The translations under genes and the position numbers were made by a program. Shown here piece by piece: positions 1 to 12,200 of a stretch of 64,000 nt of DNA. How positions within the stretch are numbered: the stretch's first letter is position 1; every line of letters begins with the position of its first letter. The DNA is from Hormiphora californensis (lineage: Eukaryota > Ctenophora > Tentaculata > Cydippida > Pleurobrachiidae), in assembly GCA_020137815.1 (NCBI GenBank), contig CM035358.1, forward strand, positions 5,483,488 to 5,547,487, written 5' to 3'. The notes beneath the pieces are model-generated. The model was not told the DNA's origin and searched no databases. It worked only from the letters and a program-made list of their open reading frames with translations.

Positions 1-43
<43 letters not shown>
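1..43. repeat. CT/GA microsatellite at window edge
   Basis: An almost pure CT dinucleotide run that continues off the left edge. It is the first of many CT/GA tracts in the window. Confidence 0.95.
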
Positions 44-48
<5 letters not shown>

Positions 49-135
49 TGATGATCATTGACCGATCGCATGCTCGATATTATTATATTTTTTAGAGATC
101 ATGTAACCCTGCTTTTCGCCACGATTTGTGACATA

Positions 136-205
136 ATGTTCATTCGTAATATGTTCATTCTTGTGAATCTCTCACTCCTATTTCTTACCGCATCAGCAGT
201 AGATG
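136..205 (+). CDS. Exon 1: signal peptide of the Ig-repeat protein
   Basis: The 23-codon open segment begins M-F-I-R-N, followed by a hydrophobic core (L-S-L-L-F-L) and a small-residue stretch T-A-S-A that looks like a signal peptidase site. It ends in phase 1 at a GTAAGG donor (206). The next acceptor, at 359, continues in phase 1 straight into an Ig domain. A second in-frame ATG at 151 would also give a signal peptide. I saw no further coding sequence upstream. Confidence 0.8.
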
Positions 206-3200
206 GTAAGGGGCACAGTGTGTTGTGAACAAGTCTTGACATTTTGTTTTTTTTTCAGGAGTGATATGATTTTAATTAAACTTAAATTAAGACTTAATTA
301 ATGCCCAATCTGGGATCCATCAGCCGTGCATTTTATCTAATCAACCCAATCCTTTTCAGATATAGCAGTAACGAGCAAAGAGGTCAAGACCGGAACAGAA
401 ACCGTCCTAACGTGTACTGTCTCCTCTACATCGAGCGTATTTACATTCGCTTGGAAAGATGCTGTAAGTCAAATGTCATTCATAATTTTTCACAACTTCG
501 ATTAGGGGTCCTCGGATTTTTTAGAAGATTTCAGATTCGAACGCCTTTCAAAAAACGATAACACTGGGTTGGTGAGGGATTCGTGATACGTATTACGTAT
601 ATACTGAACAATATTAAAGTTGTTCGAGTCTCCTCTCTTTCACAATTCTTTCCAGGGAGATTCAGCGGTTACTGCCGTGTCTGAAACAGCGGTGACGGAT
701 GGCAGTATTAGTAGCCGTATAACTGTCACACCTACAGCAGATACTACCTATACTTGTACCGTTACTGATTCTGATAGTAACGCTGCTGATCCTGTCGTGG
801 CCAACCTTAACGTATTCAGTAAGTTAATATCTTTAGTAGGTTAATAAGTTGTCATTTAGTGTTTTCAGTAGGTTATCATTTAGTTATCATTTAGTGTTTA
901 CAGTAATTAAGTTACTAATTGTTATCATTTAGTTTTTTTCCTTAGTCAGGATATAATGCGTATTTATTTCGATAATACATATTAAATAAGCGTGTGAATA
1001 CGTATTTAATACTATAGTAAGCTATCATATCAGTTGAATTATTGTTACGTTTGCAGTAAATTTCATTAATTTCACTGGTCATTTTATTATTCGGGTTGAC
1101 TGTTTTCCGCTTTTGTTTGTCCTGTTTATGACGCACATTACACTCGTTAGTTAGTGTAGTGTCGCCCCACATACAGTACCATGATGTATACAAACCATCC
1201 TACACTGTTTATATTTACATTTCGCACCTCTAACAGATCACCCCTCACCCTAGCTGTTAGCGTGCCTGACGTATCAGCGGCAAAAGGCAGCGACGGGATA
1301 ATAACCTGTACGGTAGGAGGAATCACCCAGGCGGTTACCATTGCATTTAGTGATGGAACTAAGACACTCACAACCGAGTCTGGCGTGGTGACTGTTGACC
1401 CGGGTAGTTATGGAGATAATCAGCAAGTTGGGAAATTAACTATCCATACTGTACAAGAGAGTAGGACGTACTCCTGTATGGTTACCTCCGGGGAGTATCC
1501 TGATTCGGGTGCCATGACAACGACCGTTGACATGGAAGTGTTTGGTAAGTAAAAAATACAAACTGTTAAGTTATATGGCTACTAAATTGCGAACCCTACT
1601 CTGATTGGGGGTGACGTTCGATCATTATTATACACCAGCTGTATATACAAATCCAGAAACAAGATTACTAAATAAAACACGAGTGTTCAAAGGAATTTTA
1701 CAATTGTTCCACTATTATAATGGCGTGAGCTAGATCGTCAGAAGAAACAAGATTACACATATCCCACGTGTACAGGTGTTGTTGCGAGCCCCGCCTACAC
1801 AGTGATCAAGGTGGGCTCCAGTCAGGACATTGTTTGCGTTGCTACGGGTGACAGTGGTATATCCATTACATGGCAGAAAGGGGCAGATGATCTCTCCGGG
1901 TCAGCTACTCAGGATAATTACAACAGCACTTCTGGAACTAGGACCAGTACCCTGTCTCTTAGCAACCAACAGACCAGTGATGCAGCCAGCTATACGTGTA
2001 GTGTGACTGTCGATGGGACAGCAACTACAGCTACCTCACAGGTTGATGTCGTAGGTGAGTAACTTGGTTACCATGGTTACCAGCGTAGATAAATCGGTTA
2101 CCATGGTAACTACAGCTTCTTGTAATCACGTGATATCATAACTCCTGTTGTTCAGATGTTACACAGTCAGGGGATGTAGGAACCACGGTAGGATCCTCCG
2201 CTGTGTTCAGTTGTGATTATACTGTTCTAACCAAGACAGTGGTTGTTGAGTGGTACAAGGAGGCCGGGGATACTGACACCAAAATAACTCAAGGTAAGAA
2301 TCACATGATCACTGAGTCTTTCCGCTTTTCTCAGTTTTTCAATGTGGGGCCGGAAGGTCCCGTAAGACAGACTGACTATCACTGCAAATTCATCAAGAAT
2401 TTTAAGAAAATTTCCCCCTTCTTTGTAACCAATCCTTCCTCCTGCTAGGCGTGACAGCCCCAAGTGCTGGTAAGAGTGTTCTGACGCTAAGCTCGGTTAC
2501 CTTTGCGATGAGCGAGGATCAATACTACTGTAGTGTGGGGTACGATGAGAAGGAGAGTGGTACCAAGACTTCATTTGTGGGTGACAATAGTGTCCTCTAC
2601 ATTCGAGGTAAGATATCACCATGGAAACCCCCCATATCACCATGGAAACTACCCATATCGCCATGAAGATCCACCAGATCACCATGGAAACCACTTTAAT
2701 ACAAAAATATCATTTCACTCTTAGTCAACAATGATTCCGAGTGGTGTACTACTAACGTTACACTCACGCCTTGAGTTACAGCTCCACATCGGAGAGTGTT
2801 TTGTGCGACAACCTATTTAGACCATGTTTTCCTCCTCAGAACTAACCACGGCGCTAACTGATCCAACTTATATCAACACGGGTGAAAGCATTACACTGAC
2901 ATGTGAGCTGAGTGTGAAGAAGGAGGCTGAGATCAAATCCACCAAGTGGTACCTTGGATCTGATGAGCTGACTACTGCTAGCGCCATTAATACAACTTTC
3001 GCTGATGAGACACAAACGACTGTTTACACCGTAAGTGTAACCTTCTACTTCCTCGAAGAAGAAAACCTTCCACAGTAATTCAATCAAAATATATTTGAAC
3101 GTTCCTAAAATCAACACAATTAATTCTTAAACAATGGTTGACTGCACAATATATCACCCAATCATTAGCTTACAAAGTAAATCATGTTTTTATCTCCAGG

Positions 3201-6200
3201 ATGCCAGTGTTGTTAAGACGGATGGTGGGGATTACAAGTGTGAATATGAGTTTAATGTTGGCTCAGCAGTCAGCTCTACCTCTACCGTGGGGATACAACG
3301 TAAGTTTACAGTCCCAGATGATCAAACCAAACAAAAAACCATGAGCTAAATGTCAGTAACATAAAACTTTAAAAACATAGAATTATTCGATATAAGTATC
3401 AGGGAATTTAAAACTGTGGTACTAAACTTGGTTACAAAGCCACCCCTGTAATTCCCTACTACTCCGGGAGCTCGTGATTAGGGGTAATTTCAGTACTAAA
3501 TAATAATTAACTTTCAGTGTTAACGGCACTGGACGCCAGTTATGTCAACCCAGCGAGTCTGAATTGTCAGTTTGAGGGAACTAACCAGGCTGCACTGACT
3601 TGGTTCACTGCTAATGATACCCAGGTAAATAGCAGGAACCAACCGACACAAGTAAACAACCAATCAGAACTCGTTGTTTAGGTCACGTGACTGGTTATCA
3701 GCCAATCAGAAACCAGTATTTCCTGATTCGGTCGGTTCCTGGTAAATAGTAAAGACTTTGGAGTATGGTAAAACTAGAGCACTGATCAATGATCATACTG
3801 ATACTGTTGTTCGCAAAATACCCTGCTTTTCAAAACACCCCATTTCGTAGGTTACAACAGGAGGAGACAGTCCCTACACCGTTGATGCTGGAAATTGGGC
3901 GGACAACGCTATCACCTCAGTCCTAACCATTGATCAAGCGAAGGCATCGGGCAGTGTTAGCATCACTTGCGTTGTGTCCTTCACAGATAATAGCTTGACT
4001 CACACACTAAAGACTTCCAGCTCTCTACAGTTTATTGACTTTGGTAATAAGACATGTCATGTCTAGATTTTTACCTTAATCTGTGAAAAATGCTGTCATA
4101 AATGGTTTTTGTTTCTTAATAGTTCGTCCTGATAAATCATAATTTACTCATCCTTGCCCGAATAACCTAAGCTCCTTTTCCAGATGTTGTTGCTGCAGAC
4201 GCCGAAGTTCTAACTGGAACAGAGGCCAAGCTGACATGTACAGCCACCGGTCTCCCCAGTGCAGGAACCTTCTCCTGGAAGGCTGCTGGATCAGATACCG
4301 TTCTCAATGGCGTAACTGGAAATCTGGCCGGAGACGAGCAAAGCAATGTCCTGACCATATCCAACCCGACTGCCGATACTGCTTACACTTGTACGGTGAC
4401 CAACACAGGAGTAGTTAAAACAGACTCAGCTACTCTAGGAGTTTTCGGTAAGAAGAAATAAGTCACATTTCATGAATAACGTTTTCCAAAATTCCAAGAC
4501 AATGCATAGTCTTACAGGGGTTCTAAAAGATATCTTTTTCAGCCCTAACGCAGCCGACTGATAAGATAGCTAACGTTGGCTCTTCGGTAACTCTAACGGC
4601 TGGAGTGACTGGAAACACCGGTACCCCGTCCTATCTCTGGTACAAGGACGACGCTCTTGTCTTCAATGACACTAAAAATGATGCTACCTCAAACTTCGTG
4701 ATAGCCAGCGTAGTTGCCGATAGTGCTGGGGACTACCGGTGTGAGGTTACCATGGAAACAGCTGGTACCGAAACTGGACCCTACGAGAGTAACAACGCAA
4801 CCATCTCAACGAGAGATGTGGCCACTTCCTTCGGAGCTACAACTGACACCACAGAAACAACTCAGGCCTTCACTTGTACTTATACAGGGGACGATGATGT
4901 CCAATCAGTTGCCTGGACCAATCCTGCTGGAGCAGTCACTGACAATTCTGCTGTAAGTCGATCAGAAGAACTTGAGACGGTCATTCGGGTTTATATTATT
5001 ATTATTTTCTTATTATTATTATTTTTCTATCTTATCCAAAATCTCATCTTAGATTGTGACTGGAAACTACATCACCGCCAATAAGACTGTAGAGAGCGTC
5101 TACACTGCATCAAGTCTGACAAAAACCAGCGGAGGAGCACACAAGTGTACCTTTACTTTCAATAGCGGAGACCCAATCGAAAAAGAAACCGATCTGCGAG
5201 TTTACTGTAAGTTAAAGTGAGAGGTGCACGAAAACGAAAGTTGGAATAATGTTTAAATAAATTTTTTGTGACATTCCTTGATGCCCAAATAAAAGTTTGG
5301 TTAAAAGATGACGTCTCTATGCTGTGTTTGAAATTCGTCGATAACTAGGAACGCACATGCACATGCAAGCTTCAAACACAAGTTAGAAGCATGGGACCTT
5401 CACCAACTTGTTTCTTTTGATCCAAGGTCCTTGGAACACTGTTATAGTGAAGGTCCCATGCTTCTAACTTGTGTTTGAAGCTTGCATGTGCATGCGCATT
5501 CCTAGTTATGAATGAATTTCAAACACAACAACAACGTCATCTTCTCACCAAACTTTAAATTGGACACCAAGGAAGGTGCCAAACAAATTGTTTAGACATT
5601 ATTCCAACAGTTTTTGTGCACCTCTGATCACTTTAATTGAAATTGCGGCAATTTTGCATTTGCGGGCATCGCACTATAGACGCAGTACCCACGTACTATA
5701 GACGCATTATAAACGCATTATAAACGCATTATAGACGCATTATAGACACACGCAATATAGACGCAATTTCGTAAGCAGCACTATAGACGCAATATAGACG
5801 CATTATAACAGCAATATAAACGCATTTTTATAGACGCGACGCAGTATAGCCGCATTATAGGCGCACTACCCACCCCAAAATCACCTTATAGACGCACTAT
5901 AGACGCATTATAGACTGACTATAGCAGCACCATAAACGCTACATAGACCCATATAGACGCATGATAGAAGCATTATAGACGCAAATCGCTTTTTATAGAC
6001 GCCGCGTCTATAAAAAACGTGCTTTTTAAAGAAGCACTTTAGACGTACTCCAGGCTACAGTGCGATATTTGAGGCGCAGTTGGGCGTTTTATAAACGCAT
6101 TTTTGTCGCATATAAAAGGAAGCAGTATAGACGCATTATAGACGCATTATAGCCGCATGTGTGCGAAATCGATAAAGACGCAATATAGACGCAAAATAAA

Positions 6201-9200
6201 AAGGAGAGGGAGAGAGGGAGGGAGGGAGGGAGCGAGAGGGAAGGAGAGGGAAAGAGAGGGAGGGACTGAGGGAGGGGTACAGGGACAGAAACAGACGGAT
6301 AAAGACCTGAGACAGAAGGACAGAGTAAGATGGAAAGAGAGTAAGATGGAAAGATAGTGATATAGGGACGGAGTGAGACAGAAAAAGAGTGAGACAGAAA
6401 AAGACAGAGATGGAAACAAACGGACAGAGACAGACGGACGGACAAACACGCGCTTACTATCTCCCTCTCTGTCTCACTCTCTCTCTCCACTCTCCATCTT
6501 AATCTCTCTCCATCTTACTCTGTCCGTCTGTCTCAGATCTGTGTTCATCTGTCTCTGTCTGATCTGTCTCTGTATCCCTCCCTCTTTCCCTCTCCTTCCC
6601 TCTTCCTCCCTCCCTCCCTCCCTCTAGTCTATCTCCCTCTCCTTCTTATTAATTGCGTCTATATTGCGTCTTTATCGATTTCGCGCACATGCGTCTATAA
6701 TGCGTCTATAATGCGTCTATACTGCTTTCATTTATATGCGACAAAAATGCGTTTATAGTTCGCCCAACTGCGCCTCAATTATGGCAGCGTGCGTCTGAGT
6801 ACGTCTATAGTGCTTCTTAAAAAAGCACGTTTTTTATAGACGCGGCGTCTATAAAAAGCGATTTGCGTCTATAATGCTTCTATCATGCGTCTATATGGGT
6901 CTATGTAGCGTTTATGGTGCTGCTATAGTCAGTCTATAATGCGTCTATAGTGCGTCTATAAGGTGATTTTGGGGTGGGTAGTGCGCCTATAATGCGGCTA
7001 TACTGCGTCGCGTCTATAAAAATGCGTTTATATTGCTGTTATAATGCGTCTATATTGCGTCTATAGTGCTGCTTACGAAATTGCGTCTATATTGCGTGTG
7101 TCTATAATGCGTCTATAATGCGTTTATAATGCGTTTATAATGCGTCTATAGTACGTGGGTACTGCGTCTATAGTGCGATGCCCGCAAATGCAAAATTGCC
7201 TGAAATTGCTTTAAAGTCCATTTATAAAAACGGCTTTAAAACCATACCTTACTTTCAAAACTCTCAGATTTGAAGGACTTGCCGGCCAAATCACCGGGAG
7301 TTGATAGTCTGACATGTGAATACTCGGGAACTAAGGAAGCCAGTCTGAAGTGGTACACTGCAACCGACACAGAGGTCACTGAAGGAGGAGACAGCCCTTA
7401 CACAATTGAAGCCGGTTCTTGGACTAGCAGCACCATTTCTTCAGTCCTCAAGATTGACAGTTCTAAAGTGTCTGGAACTCCCAGCATAACATGCTCAGTG
7501 GACTTCACAGACGACACTGTCACTGTGGACTTGAAAACTTCGACTGTTTTGTCTTATATCGCATATAGTAAGTAAAGAATACTCAAGATAGGCGTATAAA
7601 TAGTCCAACAGATTAAAGTCAGTAAAAATATCTTCAAGCTTTATAAAAAGCCAACGAACCCATCTTTCAGCCGTGTCAGCCGCAAGTACAGAAGTTCTAA
7701 CTGGAACAGAGGCCAAGCTGACATGTACAGCCACCGGTCTCCCCAGTGCAGGAACCTTCTCCTGGAAGGCTGCTGGATCAGATACCGTTCTCAATGGCGT
7801 AACTGGAAATCTGGCAGGAGACGAGCAAAGCAACGTCCTGACCGTATCCAACCCAACTGCCGACACTGCGTACACTTGTACTGTGGCTAATGGAGACTTT
7901 ACAGCGGACGCCTCAGCGACTCTAGGAGTCTTTGGTAAGATTTAAAATCTAAGTTATCAATGTTTTAACTTTTCAATCCGTTTTAAAAAAGAAAATTCAA
8001 AAATTAATGTGCTTTCATCCTTTTTCAGCCCTAACGCAGCCGACTGATAAGATAGCTAACGTTGGTTCTTCTGTAACTTTAACGGCTGGAGTGACTGGAA
8101 ACACTGGTACCCCGTTCTATCTCTGGTACAAGGAAGACACCCTTGTCTTCAATGACACCAAAAACGACGCTACCTCAAACTTCGTGATAGCCAGCGTAGT
8201 TGCCGATAGTGCTGGGGACTACCGGTGTGAGGTTACCATGGAAACAGCTGGTACCGAAACTGGACCCTACGAGAGTAACAACGCAACCATCTCAACGAGA
8301 GATGTGGCCACTTCCTTCGGAGCTACAACTGACACCACCGAAACAACTCAGGCCTTCACTTGTACATATACAGGGGACGATGATGTCAAATCAGTTGCCT
8401 GGACCAATCCTGCCGGAGCAGTCACTGACAATTCTGCTGTAAGTCGATCAGAATTAATTTTCGAAAATCGAGAAAGTCAGTCGGACTAATTTCTTCCTTA
8501 GAATTTTTTCTTTAGAACCCCAATCTCATCTTAGATTGTGACTGGAAACTACATTACCGCCAATAAGACTGTAGAGAGCGTCTACACTGCCTCAAGTCTG
8601 ACAAAAACCAGCGGAGGAGCCTACAAGTGTACCTTTACTTTCAATAGCGGAGACCCAATCGAAAAAGAAACCGATCTGCGAGTTTACTGTAAGTTAAGTT
8701 GAAATTGCTTCAAATCCGATTTATAAAAACGGCTTTAAAACATAGCTTACTTTCAAAACTCTCAGATTTGAAGGACTTGCCGGCCAAATCACCGGGAGTT
8801 GATAGTCTGACATGTGAATACTCGGGAACTAAGGAAGCCAGTCTGAAGTGGTACACTGCAACCGACACAGAGGTCACTGAAGGAGGGGACAGCCCTTACA
8901 CAATTGAAGTCGGTACTTGGAGTAGCAGCACCATTTCTTCAGTCCTCAAGATTGACAGTTCTAAAGTGTCTGGAACTCCCAGCATAACATGCTCGGTGGA
9001 CTTCACAGACGACACTGTCACTGTGGACTTGAAAACTACGACTGTTGTGTCCTTATATCGCATATAGTAAGTAAAGAATCCTCAAAAGAAGCTTGTCAAT
9101 CAATCGCGATAAAACATTGTGCCCCTTCAAGATTTATAAAAATCTAACCATTTATTCTTTCAGCCGTGTCAGCCTGCAAGTACAGAAGTTCTAACTGGAA

Positions 9201-12200
9201 CAGAGGCCAAGCTGACATGTACAGCCACCGGTCTCCCCAGTGCAGGAACCTTCTCCTGGAAGGCTGCTGGATCAGATACCGTTCTCAATGGCGTAACTGG
9301 AAATCTGGCCGGAGACGAGCAAAGCAACGTCCTGACCGTATCCAACCCAACTGCTGATACTGCGTACACTTGTACTGTGGCTAATGGAGACTTTACAGCT
9401 GACGCCTCAGCAACTCTAGGAGTCTTTGGTAAGATTTAAAATCGAAGTCATCAGAATTTTTAATTTTTAATCCGTTAAAAAAAGAAAATTCAAAATTATT
9501 TCGCCTTCTTTTTTTCAGCTCTAACGCAGCCGACTGATGCGATAGCTAACGTTGGTTCTTCGGTAACTCTAACGGCTGGAGTGACTGGAAACACCTGGTA
9601 CCCCGTCCTATCTCTGGTACAAGGAAGACGCCCTTGTCTTCAATGACACCAAAAGCGACGCTACCTCAAACTTCGTGATAGCCAGCGTAGTTGCCGATAG
9701 TGCCGGGGACTACCGGTGTGAGGTTACTATGGAAACAGCTGGTACTGAAACTGGACCCTACGAGAGTAACAACGCAACCATCTCAACGAGAGATGTGGCC
9801 ACTTCCTTCGGAGCTACAACTGACACCACAGAAACAACTCAGGCCTTCACTTGTACATATACAGGGGACGATGATGTCAAATCAGTTCGCTGGACCAATC
9901 CTGCCGGAGCAGTCACCGACAATTCTGCTGTAAGTCACTCTGAACCATTTAATCACTAATAAACCAAACAACGATAAAAATATATCTAGCATCTCTCGGT
10001 CAAAAATATTTCTGTTTATGATAAACAACTCAAATCCTAGATTGTAACTGGAAATTACGTCACCGCCAATAAGACTGTAGAGAGCGTCTACAATGCCTCA
10101 AGTCTGACAAAAACCAGCGGAGGAGCACACAAGTGTACCTTTACTTTCAATAGCGGAGACCCAATCGAAAAAGAAACCGATCTGCGAGTTTACTGTAAGT
10201 AGTTGAAATTGCTTCAAATTCGATTTATAAAAACGTCTTTCAAACTTTGCTTATTTTCACAACTCTCAGATTTGAAGGACTTGCCGGCCAAATCACCGGG
10301 AGTTGATAGTCTGACATGTGAATACTCTGGAACTAAGGAAGCCAGTCTGAAGTGGTACACTGCAACCGACACAGAGGTCACTGAAGGAGGGGACAGCCCT
10401 TACACAATTGAAGTCGGTACTTGGAGTAGCAGCACCATTTCTTCAGTCCTCAAGATTGACAGTTCTAAAGTGTCTGGAACTCCCAGCATAACATGCTCGG
10501 TGGACTTCACAGACGACACTGTCACTGTGGACTTGAAAACTTCGACTGTTTTGTCCTATATCGCATATAGTGAGTAAAGAATCCTCAAAAGAAGCTTGTC
10601 AATCAATCGCGATAAAACATTGTGCCCCTTCAAGATTTATAAAAATCTAACCATTTATTCTTTCAGCCGTATCAGCCGCAAATACAGAAGTTCTAACTGG
10701 AACAGAGGCCAAGCTGACATGTACAGCCACCGGTCTCCCCAGTGCAGGAACCTTCTCCTGGAAGGCTGCTGGATCAGATACCGTTCTCAATGGCGTAACT
10801 GGAAATCTGGCCGGAGACGAGCAAAGCAACGTCCTGACCGTATCCAACCCAACTGCTGATACCGCGTACACTTGTACTGTGGCTAATGGAGACTTTACAG
10901 CTGATGCCTCAGCAACTCTAGGAGTCTTTGGTAAGATTTAGAATCGAGGTTGTCAATGTTTTAACTTTTCAATCCGTTTTAAAAAAGAAAATTCAAAAGT
11001 TAATGTGCTTTCATCCTTTTTCAGCCCTAACGCAGCCGACTGATAAGATAGCTAACGTTGGTTCTTCGGTAACTCTAACGGCTGGAGTGACTGGAAACAC
11101 CGGTACTCCCGTCCTATCTCTGGTACAAGGGGGACACCGTTGTCTTCAATGACACCAAAAATGATGCTACCTCAAACTTCGTGATAGCCAGCGTGGTTGC
11201 CGATAGTGCTGGGGACTACCGGTGTGAGGTTACTATGGAAACATCTGGTACCGAAACTGGACCCTACGAGAGTAACAACGCAACTATCTCAACGAGAGAT
11301 GTGGCCACTTCCTTCGGAGCTACAACTGACACTACAGAAACAACTCAGGCCTTCACTTGTACATATACAGGGGACGATGATGTCAAAACAGTTGCCTGGA
11401 CTAATCCTTCTGGAGTAGTCACTGACAACTCTGCTGTAAGTCACTCTAAGCTAGGATTACAACGCAAAACACTTTTAGGAAGATTTAGAAATTGTGTTCA
11501 AAAAGCATCTTTCAACTCTTTACCCGCAACGACCAATCCTAGATTGTCACTGGAGATTATGCTAGTGGAAGTGTAGAGAGCGTCTACACTGCCTCAAGTC
11601 TGACAAAAACCAGCGGAGGAGCCTACAAGTGTACCTTTACTTTCAATAGCGGAGACCCAATTGAAAAAGAAACAACACTCAGAGTTTACTGTAAGTATTT
11701 TGTAGTCAGGGGGCGGATTACTTTCGTGATGATCCTTTCTGACTTAGTCATAATACCTGTCTTACAATGTACAATTGTAGTAAACATTTTCTTGTATATA
11801 TTTTCTTGGTTGAGAATCTATACTTTTACAAAGAACATTTCAGATATCTCCGAACTGACTGCCTTTGTTGTCAACCCTACCAAGATCTCTGTGCCCTTTG
11901 AGGGAAGTCTGGAGCCATCCATCACGTGGAAGATTGGAGGATCAGATTACGATGCGGAAACCAACACCCAACTAACACCCTCCACCTCATCTCTCTGGTC
12001 TGGCAATGCCATCACCTTCCAACTCGCCGTTGACATGACTAAATTCAGCGCGGGGATGCAGCCCCTTGAGATCGAAGCCGTTCTTGGGTTTACCGGTAGT
12101 AATACAACCGTTACAACTGACACCAAGATTTACAAACGAGTGATTACTACCGGCCTGGCTAGCTCTACTACAGTCGTGACAGGAGACTCTAAGAACTTCA

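Noticed and set aside
6089-6627. ORFs of 60-133 residues on both strands
   Set aside because: They translate GA/CT-rich DNA at the centre of a foldback element into Arg-Glu or Leu-Ser repeats.
7495-10871. Recurring minus-strand ORFs opposite the Ig modules
   Set aside because: Antisense shadows repeated with each module copy.
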